From the NCBI GenBank assembly GCA_002441345.1, contig DJVU01000055.1:62001-126000 (forward strand): a stretch of 64,000 nucleotides of DNA, in the 5' to 3' direction. The first letter of the stretch is position 1. The number at the start of each line of letters is the position of its first letter. Below, one piece after another: positions 1-9,511 of this stretch. The position numbers were made by a program, and so were the translations under genes. The stretch comes from Bacteroidales bacterium UBA6248. Lineage in GTDB: Bacteria; Bacteroidota; Bacteroidia; Bacteroidales; Lentimicrobiaceae. Under the pieces are notes generated by a model that saw only the letters and a list, made by a program, of their open reading frames with translations, had not been told where the DNA came from and made no database searches.

Positions 1-1298
1 TCAAATGCCATGCGGCAACGCTCTTCTATGGTTTCCAGCGCAGTTGGCAAGTCATCCTCCGGACCCCAGATCAGAAGCTGGGCATCCTTGCCACCGGCTT
101 TCACAAGCTTCCGTATTACTTCCCAGTCCTTCTCCGGTATTGTCTGCTCAAAACCCTCAGTATGAGCCATGTTTGGCTTTTCGATGCAGGCAATTACTTT
201 CAACCGATCGGTTAATTCGTTGGCAAACATCTTGCCGGGCTGGGTAAAATGCGATAGTGCTCCCGCAAAACCAGGAAGGTTTACTGCTATGATTTTGTGC
301 TTCTTGTTTTTCGCCTCAACAATGGGAGCATATTCGAATTTGAAGTCGTGGTAATCGATAGCTGCATGACTTATTTTCCAGGATTCATATCCCGGGATAT
401 CGCGTTGCAAACGGTCGCGCAACAGCAGAAGCGACCACTGCCGGAAACATTCGTTATGCGTGAGCTCGGGAATCCAGCGGGTGTGCGCAACCCCTTTTAT
501 CTCTACCCTTGAACCGCCACGGCAACTCACATTAACGTCTTGCCGGCCGGCTCCGATACCCGTTCGTACCTTGCCCGTACTCCGGTTCAGAAAGCGGATG
601 TAATCCCCCGCTTCTTTTACCTCATCGGGATTTGTCATGTCGGGATATGTAACCGTTTCAATAAGTGGCATTCCTAAACGATCGGTGCGGTAAATACGGG
701 TATGCCCTATGTCGGATACCTCGCGGCAGGAATCCTCTTCCAGACTTAATTGTATCAGCCGTATCGTTTTATTCTTTAACGGAATCTCTCCTTCCACGCC
801 TATAATGGCCGTACGCTGAAAACCGGTGGGAATGCTGCCGTCGAGGTATTGTTTCCTGGTAATGTGTACTTCACCTACTATATTCAGTTTCGAAAGCAGA
901 GAAATCTCTATGGCAATTTCCAGAGCTTCCCTGTTCAGAGGAAACGGCGGAGTGTCGTCAACTTCATATGTACACGTGGTCTCATTCTTCAGACGGTAAA
1001 TTATATTTTTCCGGGTTTTGAATTCCATCAGAGCCGTTCCGTCATATTCTCCCAATTCGCTGAGGGTGGGGCGCATGTGACGGATTACCTCGGCATCGAA
1101 ATCTTCAGGCTTCTGGTATATACCTGCCGGACAATGACAAAAGAGTTTTTCGCGGGTTTTAAGCTGCTGATGAACCTCCAGCCCCGACATAAATCCAATG
1201 GCATCATAGGTCTCCTGCCTGGCATCACACCGCAGCACGTATCCGGCCTCTTTTTTCGTTTTCTCGTAATTTTTTCTGGGATCAAATTGCTGACTCAT
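1..1298 (-). CDS. gatE: Glu-tRNA(Gln) amidotransferase subunit E (GatE), 5' part, truncated by window edge
   Basis: GatE works with GatD to convert Glu-tRNA(Gln) to Gln-tRNA(Gln) in the cytoplasm. I translated the reverse strand from the ATG at 1298 and read 432 codons to the window edge. The start reads MSQQFDPRKNYEK, followed by GLEVHQQLKTREKLFCHCP, which matches the GatB/GatE catalytic opening in its GatE form. The GatB/E signature IGVEGEIPLKNKTIRL and the segment AGRQDVNVSC follow. The last ~50 residues (LLIWGPEDDLPTALETIEER) match the GAD insert that separates GatE from bacterial GatB. The remaining insert, helical domain and YqeY tail lie outside. A -7 box (1353-1360) precedes the start. 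GatD is not visible. Identity as GatE rather than GatB rests on the GAD insert and the HQQL motif, and I am fairly sure of it. Confidence 0.85.
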   Translation of the reverse strand, partial: MSQQFDPRKNYEKTKKEAGYVLRCDARQETYDAIGFMSGLEVHQQLKTREKLFCHCPAGIYQKPEDFDAEVIRHMRPTLSELGEYDGTALMEFKTRKNIIYRLKNETTCTYEVDDTPPFPLNREALEIAIEISLLSKLNIVGEVHITRKQYLDGSIPTGFQRTAIIGVEGEIPLKNKTIRLIQLSLEEDSCREVSDIGHTRIYRTDRLGMPLIETVTYPDMTNPDEVKEAGDYIRFLNRSTGKVRTGIGAGRQDVNVSCRGGSRVEIKGVAHTRWIPELTHNECFRQWSLLLLRDRLQRDIPGYESWKISHAAIDYHDFKFEYAPIVEAKNKKHKIIAVNLPGFAGALSHFTQPGKMFANELTDRLKVIACIEKPNMAHTEGFEQTIPEKDWEVIRKLVKAGGKDAQLLIWGPEDDLPTALETIEERCRMAF

Positions 1299-1352
1299 CG
1301 CGTACAGACTTGTTTAGATGGCTTCAAACCTACACGAATTTTCGGAATCAAA

Positions 1353-1360
1353 CAAAATTA
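1353..1360 (-). promoter_or_regulatory. -7 promoter box for gatE
   Basis: On the minus strand this reads TAATTTTG, a perfect match to the Bacteroidota -7 consensus TAnnTTTG, about 55 nt before the gatE ATG. A TTG at 1378-1376 could be the upstream element but is only 15 nt away. Confidence 0.5.
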
Positions 1361-1855
1361 TGCTGTTTGTTTTGTCAACAGACGCGGGTATGACCCCGTC
1401 CCTTGCAAATCTGCTTTAGTTTGTTGATAATTAAAGTATTCAGAGCACTATGCAACTATTTTGAATTTATTTTTCCACAATAGTATTTTACAGGACCTGC
1501 AATTTTTTGAGAATTCATACCTAAGGTTTGCATTTATCACCCGCGATTATTCCATTGCCTCTCAAACCCATTGTCAAGTTCAGAGCTTTTTAACAAACAG
1601 ACCTGTTCCTCAATTTGAAAATGCGTTTGCAGCACCCGCATGCAAATAGTGACTCCGTTTTCCCGGATCTGCCATATTTATGTGTATGGAATGATATCGC
1701 AAAAAAGCGAAAGCAGAACCGGGCATTCGGTTTGTTCCATCAGATGAATTTTCCTGTTGTTCCGGCTGTAGGAATTGAAGTTCACACAGATACAGATGAA
1801 ATTTCATGCTAAAGGAAAAAGAAATACAAAACTGTCTGTTTAATATTTATTATTT

Positions 1856-1863
1856 TATATTTG
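1856..1863 (+). promoter_or_regulatory. -7 promoter box for the hybrid histidine kinase
   Basis: The sequence is TATATTTG, matching TAnnTTTG, 32 nt before the ATG at 1896. It lies inside the longest open frame, which begins at 1806. A transcript starting near 1869 could not encode that longer N-terminus, so it supports the 1896 start. Confidence 0.5.
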
Positions 1864-1895
1864 CTTTCCTGAAATTCTATACGCGCTTGATACGG

Positions 1896-4800
1896 ATGCC
1901 GATGAACCAGAGGATTTCATTTCCAAAAGTAGCAGTTTTCCTTATACTGCTTGTGTTGTTATGTATACTTGCCTATTTCGCATCCAGATATTACCGGGAT
2001 GAATACGAGAGGGTGAGAAAGGAGAAAATAAGTGAACTTGTTACGGTATCAGAGCTCAAGACGGCGCAAATAACCGAATGGTATACCGATGAATTCGACG
2101 ATGGTCATGCCATTTCCCAAAGTTCATTCATCGTTCCGGCAATTCGCCGCATTTTAACCAATTCCGGAGCAGCAGAAAATCACGAACTTTTATTTTACCT
2201 CAACGACCTCAAGTCCGAACACGGATACGAAGATGTAATGATCTTCGATACCGAAGGTAATCTGTTTATTTCAACCAGGGAAACAGCGGTGGTGCCGAAT
2301 GACTTCACCGATGTACTGTCACAGACGTTCAATAAGAATAAGGTAGAGAGCACTGGTCTTTTTCTTTGCAGTAATTGCAATAAGGCCCACATCGATTTTA
2401 TCGCTCCGGTTACGATTGATGCAAATCTTACGTTGTTCATGGTGCTTCGCATCGATCCTTCCGAATTTTTATATCCGCTTCTTTCGTTTGATCCTACTTC
2501 CAGTCCGGGAGCGGAGTCGATTTTGCTCATGCCCGACAGTACCGGACTTCTGATGGTGAGTCCGTCCCGTTTTCATGAACACCCGGCGCTGAAGGCGTAT
2601 TTTTCAATTGGTGAATACACCGGGGATTCTTCTGTGTACACCCCCGGGTATTCCGCTGTTATTGAAGGCGCCGATTACAGAGGTGTTGATGTAATAGCAT
2701 ACGTAAACAGAGTGGATGAGACACCCTGGCTTTTAGTAACAAAAATTGATCGTGAAGGTGCGTATCTTCCGCTTAAACAGAAATTAGGCTTGCTTCTGGT
2801 TGTTTTTGTTCTCCTTGGATTGTTTTTGATTTCCTTCTTTTCTCTTATTTATACCAACCATCGCCGCGTAACTCTGAAAACCCTGCTGCGGGCCCGTGAA
2901 GAATTCCGTACAACCATATACAGCATTGGCGATGCGGTAATCGTTACCGATAACCGGGGTTTGATCCGAAACCTGAATCCGGTTGCAGAAAATCTTACAG
3001 GCTGGAAGGAAAAAGACGCTTCCGGCTTAAACGTAGAACAGATCTTTAATATTATTGATGAAGAATCGGGCACTGTTCTGGAAAGTCCCGTTGCAAAAGT
3101 GCTGGCTGAAGGTTCCGTTGCCGGTATATCAAGCCATACTATACTTGTGAAAAAAGACGGTTCCGTCATTCCCGTTGCCGACAGCGCTTCCCCCATACGC
3201 GATCGCGACGGATTGATTACAGGCGTTGTCCTTGTATTCAGAGATCAGACGCGGGATCGTGAACGGCAGGCTGCCCTGCTCGAAAGCGAACGCAAATACC
3301 GGCGAATGTTCTCCGATAATCCGCAGCCTATGTGGATTTACGACCTGGAAACGCTCGCATTCCTTGAAGTGAATGATGCTGCCGTGAACCACTACGGGTA
3401 TTCAAGGGAAGAGTTTCTCACCATGACTATAAAGTCTATCCGGCCACCGGAAGATTTGCCGGCACTGGCGGATGATTTGTCTAATACCGAACTGAATCAC
3501 AATTTTGCCGGAATATGGAGGCATGTACGCAAAAACGGGGAGTTGATATATGCCGAGGTTATTTCTCACCTGGTTGATTTTCAGGGAAGAAAAGCCAGAC
3601 ATGTGCTCGTAAACGACGTTTCAAGGCACATCCTCTCCGAAATTCGAATCAGACAGCAGGAAGAGTATTTCAGAGCTATTATCGAAAAGGCTCCCGATGG
3701 CATCGTGCTGCTCAACCCTTCTTACCGTATTACCTACTCAAGTCCCTCAGCCCTAAGACTCATGAACTACGGTTCTGTAGAGGAGATGCCTTATGCTCTC
3801 GATATCGTTTTTGCGGAAGACCGGGATTACGTTGATAAAGCAATAAATGAGCTGGTGAATAACTCTGACGCAGTTACCACATTGGAATACAGGTATTTGC
3901 AAAAGGATGGTTCGGTTCGGTGGGCCAGAAGTACTATCAGTAACCTCCTGAAAGAACCTGCCGTCAACGGCCTGGTTATAAACTTCATCGATGTCACGGA
4001 AAGGAAAAAAGCTGAAGCAGAGCTTAGTAAGCTCATACGCCTGGTCGACAGCAGCCTGAATGAAATTTATATCCTTAACGCCGATACGTTCACTTTTGAA
4101 TACATAAACCACGGTGCAATAAGCACACTCGGCTATTCCGCATCCGAATTGACAGGCATGCATCCGTCCGTAATTTCGGATTTTTATACTCCGCAGCAGC
4201 TAAAGGAAATCCGGCAGACGCTTATAAGCGGTGAAAAGGACATTCTGGTTTTCGAAACCATGCATAGTTGCAAGAACGGCGCCCGTTATCCCGTTGAGGT
4301 TCACATGCAGTATCATCGTTTGGAGGAACAACATTTCTTCTTCGGAGTAGTTATCGATATTACCGGCCGGAAACAGGCAGAAGAATCACTGATTTCAAGT
4401 GAATCGAAGTTCAGGAATCTGTTTGAGCATCATGCGGCAGTTAAATTACTGATCAATCCTGAAACAGGTGATATTGTTGATGCGAACAATGCCGCCTGTA
4501 ATTTCTATGGATATTCACGCGATGAACTTACCGGGATGAATATCGGTCGGATAAACCTTAGTCCGATGGATAAATTGCTGTACGAAATGGACAGAGTTAA
4601 GCAAAAGCAACGCATACATTTTGAGTTTAAACATCGTCTCAAGGATAACAGCATTCGGGACGTGGAAGTTTTTAGCAGTGCCATTTCGATGTCGGGCAGA
4701 ACTTTACTCCATTCCATCGTTCATGATGTAACATCAAAGAAAAGAGCCGAAAGCCAGGTCAGAGTGCTTATACGGTCAATCGAACAGAGTCCGGTAGGTA

Positions 4801-6266
4801 TGGCTCTGACCAATGCTCAGGGGATTGTTGAATTTGTCAACCCCAGGTTTTTACAGATTACAGGCTACGATTCCGCCGAACTGATTGGTATTGTACCGTC
4901 CTTCCTCGATCCCGGAAAAACATCCAGACATTTTGCTGCTGAAATATGGGATGTCATTCACAACGGCAGAGAATGGAGCGGCGAATTTCTTGAAAAACGA
5001 AAAAACGGTGAGCCCTACTGGCAGAATATTGTAATTTCTCCCGTTCTGGATGCAGATGGCAATATCAGTCACTATATCCTGATACTGGAAGACGTTACGG
5101 AACAGCGACGCCTTTTTGTCGAACTGAAAGAAGCCAAAGAAAAGGCAGAGGAAAGCGACAGGCTGAAAACCGCTTTCCTGGCAAATATGAGCCACGAAAT
5201 CCGTACCCCTATGAACGGAATTCTCGGTTTTATGGATCTCCTGCAACAGGAAGACCTTTCGGGAGATCTGCGCGATGAATACATAAGCATCGTAAAAGCT
5301 AGCGGAAACCGACTGCTATCAACCATTAACGATATCATCGATATTTCAAAGATTGAATCAGGCCAGGCAGTTCTTAACTACTCGGATCTGAGTATCAACC
5401 AGCTGATGACGCGTCTGCATAAATTTTTCAAATTCGATGCTGAATTAAACGGCATTGAACTCCGCGAGCCGGTTCTCCTTTCCGATAAGCCCGATGTTAT
5501 TCAGACGGATCCTGTTAAGCTTGAATCTATTCTGACGAATCTGATAAAAAATGCCTTGAAATTTACCCGGAAAGGCTATGTTGAATTCGGCTGCCTGCTC
5601 CAGGATCAGATGCTTGAGTTTTATGTCAGGGATACCGGGAAAGGTATTCCTGCGGAACGGCAGTCCTCCGTTTTCGAACGCTTCGTTCAGGCCGATGTCA
5701 CATTCTCCAGGGAACACGAAGGATCGGGCCTGGGACTTGCAATCTGCAAAGCTTATGTAGAGATGATGGGTGGTGAAATCTCCCTTGAATCCGAGGCCGG
5801 TAAAGGATCCGTTTTCTTTTTCTCTCTGCCGTATGCCCCGGTGCATGAACCCATGGATTCCACCCTGAGCCGTTCAGGACACGGATCGGATTTTCATGTG
5901 AATGGAGCGATTCTGGTTGCGGAAGACGACGACATCAGCTATTATTACATCAGTCGCATCCTCGCCGGTAAGCCCTATCGCCTGATACGCGCACTCAACG
6001 GACAGGATGCCGTTATTCAGTGCCGCGATAACGATGAAATTGCGCTGGTGCTCATGGATATTAAAATGCCGGTCATGGATGGATATGAGGCTACCCGCCA
6101 GATAAGATCGTTCCGGAAAGATCTTCCGGTTATCGCTCTTACTGCCTATGCATTCGAAGAAGACCGCCAGAAGTCGATCCGGGCAGGATGCAACGACTAT
6201 GTGAGCAAACCAATCCGGATAGAAATTCTGTTCGATTTTATCAATAAATACGCATCTTCAAATTAA
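1896..6266 (+). CDS. Membrane-bound hybrid sensor histidine kinase with six PAS domains
   Basis: A two-component hybrid kinase of 1456 aa in the inner membrane. In order: TM1 (~8-28), a ~265-residue extracytoplasmic sensor (probably Cache-like), TM2 (~297-319), six consecutive PAS units starting near residues 333, 463, 587, 710, 830 and 953, HisKA with the phospho-acceptor motif SHEIRTPMNG (~1099), HATPase_c (N box NLIKNALKF ~1213, DTGKGIP ~1246, GSGLGLAI ~1276), and a receiver domain with acidic cluster EDDD (~1341), phospho-Asp in LMDIKMPVMDG (~1388) and Lys in YVSKP (~1438). The frame is open back to 1806, but a -7 box at 1856 and the clean signal-anchor after MPMNQR favour 1896 (1902 is also possible). 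No response regulator or output gene is adjacent, so the target is unknown. There is no DNA-binding domain, so the final receiver probably relays phosphate onward. Confidence 0.93.
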   Translation: MPMNQRISFPKVAVFLILLVLLCILAYFASRYYRDEYERVRKEKISELVTVSELKTAQITEWYTDEFDDGHAISQSSFIVPAIRRILTNSGAAENHELLFYLNDLKSEHGYEDVMIFDTEGNLFISTRETAVVPNDFTDVLSQTFNKNKVESTGLFLCSNCNKAHIDFIAPVTIDANLTLFMVLRIDPSEFLYPLLSFDPTSSPGAESILLMPDSTGLLMVSPSRFHEHPALKAYFSIGEYTGDSSVYTPGYSAVIEGADYRGVDVIAYVNRVDETPWLLVTKIDREGAYLPLKQKLGLLLVVFVLLGLFLISFFSLIYTNHRRVTLKTLLRAREEFRTTIYSIGDAVIVTDNRGLIRNLNPVAENLTGWKEKDASGLNVEQIFNIIDEESGTVLESPVAKVLAEGSVAGISSHTILVKKDGSVIPVADSASPIRDRDGLITGVVLVFRDQTRDRERQAALLESERKYRRMFSDNPQPMWIYDLETLAFLEVNDAAVNHYGYSREEFLTMTIKSIRPPEDLPALADDLSNTELNHNFAGIWRHVRKNGELIYAEVISHLVDFQGRKARHVLVNDVSRHILSEIRIRQQEEYFRAIIEKAPDGIVLLNPSYRITYSSPSALRLMNYGSVEEMPYALDIVFAEDRDYVDKAINELVNNSDAVTTLEYRYLQKDGSVRWARSTISNLLKEPAVNGLVINFIDVTERKKAEAELSKLIRLVDSSLNEIYILNADTFTFEYINHGAISTLGYSASELTGMHPSVISDFYTPQQLKEIRQTLISGEKDILVFETMHSCKNGARYPVEVHMQYHRLEEQHFFFGVVIDITGRKQAEESLISSESKFRNLFEHHAAVKLLINPETGDIVDANNAACNFYGYSRDELTGMNIGRINLSPMDKLLYEMDRVKQKQRIHFEFKHRLKDNSIRDVEVFSSAISMSGRTLLHSIVHDVTSKKRAESQVRVLIRSIEQSPVGMALTNAQGIVEFVNPRFLQITGYDSAELIGIVPSFLDPGKTSRHFAAEIWDVIHNGREWSGEFLEKRKNGEPYWQNIVISPVLDADGNISHYILILEDVTEQRRLFVELKEAKEKAEESDRLKTAFLANMSHEIRTPMNGILGFMDLLQQEDLSGDLRDEYISIVKASGNRLLSTINDIIDISKIESGQAVLNYSDLSINQLMTRLHKFFKFDAELNGIELREPVLLSDKPDVIQTDPVKLESILTNLIKNALKFTRKGYVEFGCLLQDQMLEFYVRDTGKGIPAERQSSVFERFVQADVTFSREHEGSGLGLAICKAYVEMMGGEISLESEAGKGSVFFFSLPYAPVHEPMDSTLSRSGHGSDFHVNGAILVAEDDDISYYYISRILAGKPYRLIRALNGQDAVIQCRDNDEIALVLMDIKMPVMDGYEATRQIRSFRKDLPVIALTAYAFEEDRQKSIRAGCNDYVSKPIRIEILFDFINKYASSN

Positions 6267-6365
6267 GCATTAAGACTGCCCGTATTGATGATCTGAACGG
6301 GATTCCGGCGGTTTTTCAGTAACCCCGGCCATTCTTTTCAAAACTAAACTTATCTTTACACCATC

Positions 6366-6373
6366 TAATTTTG
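6366..6373 (+). promoter_or_regulatory. -7 promoter box directly before ftsE
   Basis: TAATTTTG ends 6 nt before the ftsE ATG (6380). Transcription would start at or within a base or two of the ATG, giving a leaderless mRNA. A weaker alternative, TATCTTTA, is at 6351-6358. Confidence 0.45.
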
Positions 6374-6379
6374 TTACAC

Positions 6380-7084
6380 ATGCCACTCGATACCATCGTC
6401 AGCCTGAATAATCTCAGCGTTTATCAAAGGAATATCCTTGTACTTTCCGAAGTTACCCTAACCATCGATAAAGGAGAGTTTATCTACCTGATTGGGAAAA
6501 CCGGTACCGGGAAAAGCAGCCTGCTTAAAACACTTTATGCTGACCTTTCGGTAAACGAAGGCGATGCCGAGGTGGCCGGTTACAATCTTAAAACGATCCG
6601 ACCCGGCGATGTGCCTTTCCTGCGCCGTAAACTTGGTATTGTGTTTCAGGATTTTCAGTTGCTGTCCGATCGAAGCGTAAACGATAACCTTCTTTTTGTT
6701 TTGCGCGCTACCGGATGGAGCGATAAAAATGAAATGCAGGATCGCATCAAAGATGTACTCGAAAAAGTAGGTCTAAAGACCAAAGGATTTAAAATGCCCC
6801 ACCAGTTGTCGGGTGGCGAACAGCAGCGCGTGGCTATTGCCCGTGCCCTGCTCAACGACCCCGAACTGATCCTTGCCGACGAGCCAACCGGCAACCTCGA
6901 TCCCGAAACATCCGAAGGAATTATGTCCCTGCTTATCGATATCAGCCGGGCAGGCCGGGCCGTACTGATGGCTACGCATAATTATGCCATAATGGAAAAG
7001 TTCCCCTCAAGGACGCTGAAATGCGAAGGCGGTAAAGTTCTATTTTCCGAAAACGGCTTCGATCAGCCGGTCAGCATTGCCTGA
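6380..7084 (+). CDS. ftsE: Cell division ATP-binding protein FtsE (ABC ATPase)
   Basis: ATPase partner of FtsX, which at the division site activates peptidoglycan hydrolases. The 234-aa protein has Walker [10 protein letters not shown] (~35), Q-loop VFQDFQLL, signature [16 protein letters not shown], Walker B LILADEP, D-loop GNLDPETS and the H-loop ATHN. The [18 protein letters not shown] stretch and GNLDP are the FtsE/LolD flavour of ABC ATPases. The length fits FtsE (~220-235). The frame opens at a TTG at 6371, but ATG 6380 begins the homologous [11 protein letters not shown]. No ftsX is next to it, as is common in Bacteroidota. The last 45 bases overlap the tail of the convergent glycosyltransferase gene. 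A LolD-type lipoprotein exporter is the main alternative. Confidence 0.85.
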   Translation: MPLDTIVSLNNLSVYQRNILVLSEVTLTIDKGEFIYLIGKTGTGKSSLLKTLYADLSVNEGDAEVAGYNLKTIRPGDVPFLRRKLGIVFQDFQLLSDRSVNDNLLFVLRATGWSDKNEMQDRIKDVLEKVGLKTKGFKMPHQLSGGEQQRVAIARALLNDPELILADEPTGNLDPETSEGIMSLLIDISRAGRAVLMATHNYAIMEKFPSRTLKCEGGKVLFSENGFDQPVSIA

Positions 7085-8173
7085 ATTGGAATACGTGCGG
7101 TTTAATACCTTTCTCCTCTTTTCCATTTCATCCTCTTTAAAGGGTATATCCTGTAATTCGTTCAGCTTCTTGCGGATATCTGCAGCCGATTCGGCTATAT
7201 GGCACAAGGATTCCAGTCCTGTTCCGCTCAGCATTTGCGAATTTACGATACAGTGACGACCATTGTAAAGGGTATTCAGCAGTTTGAGTTTTAAACCGGT
7301 AGCCTGAAAGGTCACCAAAACATTCGCATGAGCATTCCGGATCAACTCAAACAACTCCTCATCGTCCGGATTTGACCGTACGTCGATATTATCGTACCGG
7401 GCCGCCAGATCCACGATCCGTTTCGGCGGATTCATGCCCGCAATAATAAGCCGGTGCTTGCAGCCTGCAAACACTTTTCGGATCAGGAACTCTGCCGCAG
7501 CTTCATTCTCCGGTACTTCAATATTGCCATGGTAAAGTGAATAAGTGCCGCTGCCTTCCGGGATATTCAGCCCGTCGTTGGCATGAAAACTTGGAAGATA
7601 TCGTATATCGTGGCGGGGAAACTGACGCTTCAGGTATGCCGTATCGCTTTCCGATACTACAAGCATACATCCTGCATGCCTGAGTTTACGCTGAAAGAGC
7701 CTGAGTTTTAAGCTTTCAACCAGGAAATAGGCCTTCTTGCCTATGTGCCGCTCGGCTTTGAAAAGGTTCAGGTAATAATCGTGCTCAATGTTGCTTTCGC
7801 GATAGATAAGTAAACGCCCGCTTAGCCTGGGATCGTCTATGTAGTAGCATGAATGCATCCCTTCAAACAAAACAGGATAATCATCCTTCAGCAAATTAGC
7901 CATCAGCTCCTCCGATTCACGGCTTTTGACAATGTACGGAATGAAGCTGAATGCCGATCGCAATCCTGTTTTTCGTGAGTAATAAAAAACCTCTTCACAG
8001 TAGGGATCAAGTTCCCGAGCGCGCCCGCGGCCGGGATATTCAATAATGTGAAGATGCAGCCTTATCCCTTCACGGTGCAAAGCACGAATTTTATAAAATA
8101 CATCGATAACTCCGCCGTAATTGGGTGGGAAGGGAACATCAAATGCAACGATATGCAGGTGTCGATCAGACAT
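7040..8173 (-). CDS. GT-B fold glycosyltransferase
   Basis: A 377-aa cytoplasmic or membrane-peripheral glycosyltransferase, probably adding sugars to a surface glycan. The N-terminus has the GT-B opening HIVAFDVPFPPNYGGVIDVF with a glycine-rich donor/acceptor loop. The C-terminal half has a weak GT4-like organisation (LIIAGMNPPKRIVDLA, then DIDVRSNPDDEELFELIRNAH and TGLKLKLLNTLYNG). The usual E-x7-E motif is not clear, so the donor cannot be predicted. It follows the other glycosyltransferase (8166-9281) with an 8-base overlap, so the two are translationally coupled. Its 3' end (TAG at 7042-7040) lies inside the convergent ftsE, an unusual tail-to-tail coding overlap of 45 bases. Confidence 0.82.
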   Translation of the reverse strand: MSDRHLHIVAFDVPFPPNYGGVIDVFYKIRALHREGIRLHLHIIEYPGRGRARELDPYCEEVFYYSRKTGLRSAFSFIPYIVKSRESEELMANLLKDDYPVLFEGMHSCYYIDDPRLSGRLLIYRESNIEHDYYLNLFKAERHIGKKAYFLVESLKLRLFQRKLRHAGCMLVVSESDTAYLKRQFPRHDIRYLPSFHANDGLNIPEGSGTYSLYHGNIEVPENEAAAEFLIRKVFAGCKHRLIIAGMNPPKRIVDLAARYDNIDVRSNPDDEELFELIRNAHANVLVTFQATGLKLKLLNTLYNGRHCIVNSQMLSGTGLESLCHIAESAADIRKKLNELQDIPFKEDEMEKRRKVLNRTYSNSGNADRLIEAVFGK

Positions 8174-9281
8174 ATTTCTTATACAAATCTTTCAAAATGA
8201 GCTCTTCTTTTTCCCAGCAAAGTTCCTCTGCTGCTTTCGCGAGGTTCTGTTTCCAGAGCAGGTAACGGATTTCATCGCTGAGCATTTCCCGAATCATCTC
8301 TGCTATCGCCTTCGGATCATGACTTTCGGTTATCATCCCGATACGGTAATTCTCAACAATGGAGGCTATCTCGGGTAAACGTGATGCCAGCACGGGAATG
8401 CGGGCGTGAATATAGTCAAAAAGCTTGTTGGGCAGACTAAACCGGTAGTTGATGTTGGTGTCTTTGTCGAGCGTCAGCCCGAGATCAGCCAATCGCGTAT
8501 GTTTCATTAGCTCCGGATAAGGCATCTTGTCTCTGAAAATCACTTTGTCGCGCAGCTCAGGATCCTGAGATTTGTTTTTCAATAGTCCCAGCACATCCCC
8601 TCCGCCAATTATCAGCAACACTACTCCGTCAAGATAACGCATGGCATCCATCGCCTCTTCAGCTCCGCGCTGAATGTTGATTCCAGCCCCCTGAAGCAGC
8701 ACGATTTTCCTGTCATCCGGCAACCCGAGTTCATCCCGCGTCGGATTCGATCCCGGGCCGGGAGTCCTTGGAATATTACGGACAACATGCAGGCGTTTGC
8801 CATACTTGTCTTCATAAAGTCTTGCTATGGAACCGTTTACGGTGATAATATCACCCAGCTTCGGAAAAATCCACCCCTCAATTCGCTCCCATATGGCCCG
8901 AATCCGAGGCCGGTTTACCAGTTCAGGAGTGCCCGTGTAATACTCATGACTGTCATATACTATCGGAATCCGCTTCAGCAAATGTACCATAAAGTTGGCT
9001 GGCAATGTGTCGAGATCATTGGCAACTAGTAAGTCACACTTCCGGAAAAGCAGAAGAAAAAATAATCGTATGTTGTACTCGGCATAAAACCATGGACCTC
9101 GCCGGAATAAAAGCCTCATTCGTACCGTTTCATACTTCCGGCCGCTCAACGGAAGGCTCTCCCGCAGCTTCCGCCCTGCCAGGGTAACCCGGAATCCCAT
9201 CCCTGTAAGGGTCAGACTAGCCTTGTCAACCCGCTGGTCGGTACTCAGATCGTTTGTTACAGAAACAATTACATTTTTCAA
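8166..9281 (-). CDS. Glycosyltransferase family 4-type protein
   Basis: A 371-aa GT-B glycosyltransferase and the first gene of a two-gene minus-strand operon. It opens with VSVTNDLSTDQRVDKASLTL, typical of Bacteroidota GT4 proteins (N-D-x-x-x-DxRV). PIVYDSHEY sits at ~125, and the C-terminal nucleotide-sugar domain contains VLLQGAGINIQRGAEEAMDAM and the motif FSLPNKLFDYIHARIPVLAS. The substrate is unknown. Its stop overlaps the start of the downstream glycosyltransferase by 8 bases. A -7 box at 9307-9314 provides a promoter. With no acceptor genes nearby I cannot assign it to a specific polymer. Surface polysaccharide or glycoprotein modification is an inference. Confidence 0.87.
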   Translation of the reverse strand: MKNVIVSVTNDLSTDQRVDKASLTLTGMGFRVTLAGRKLRESLPLSGRKYETVRMRLLFRRGPWFYAEYNIRLFFLLLFRKCDLLVANDLDTLPANFMVHLLKRIPIVYDSHEYYTGTPELVNRPRIRAIWERIEGWIFPKLGDIITVNGSIARLYEDKYGKRLHVVRNIPRTPGPGSNPTRDELGLPDDRKIVLLQGAGINIQRGAEEAMDAMRYLDGVVLLIIGGGDVLGLLKNKSQDPELRDKVIFRDKMPYPELMKHTRLADLGLTLDKDTNINYRFSLPNKLFDYIHARIPVLASRLPEIASIVENYRIGMITESHDPKAIAEMIREMLSDEIRYLLWKQNLAKAAEELCWEKEELILKDLYKKYV

Positions 9282-9306
9282 CTTTGTCGAAGCATGGAGT
9301 GGCGTG

Positions 9307-9314
9307 CAAAAGTA
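9307..9314 (-). promoter_or_regulatory. -7 promoter box for the two-glycosyltransferase operon
   Basis: The minus strand reads TACTTTTG (TAnnTTTG), 25 nt before the ATG at 9281. Confidence 0.5.
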
Positions 9315-9499
9315 CCTGTTTTTTACTACTTATGAAATTATGTTGACACCTTGTTTCATCTGAAATAACCATTCCCTTCAGCCGGTGCCGGATGTATTTT
9401 TTTCATTTTTAGACCGGCAACGGCTGCATGGAAAGTTGAAAAATGTTTACTTGCTAATTTTTAAGCTGTAACAGACAAGGGCACGGCATATAATCTTTT

Positions 9500-9507
9500 T
9501 ACCTTTG
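9500..9507 (+). promoter_or_regulatory. -7 promoter box directly before murB
   Basis: TACCTTTG ends only 4 nt before the murB ATG at 9512. The predicted transcription start falls on or next to the start codon, i.e. a leaderless mRNA. Confidence 0.5.
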
Positions 9508-9511
9508 TGCC

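Larger units (their letters stand above)
1299..1895. other. Intergenic region between divergent gatE and the hybrid kinase gene
   Basis: About 600 bases between two divergent genes. Apart from the two -7 boxes (1353-1360 minus, 1856-1863 plus) I see no convincing gene. The short open frames here lack family features and overlap each other on both strands. Confidence 0.5.

Noticed and set aside
1806..1895. Upstream extension of the histidine kinase
   Set aside because: A -7 box (1856-1863) sits inside it and the extra residues add a second hydrophobic stretch before a clean signal anchor.
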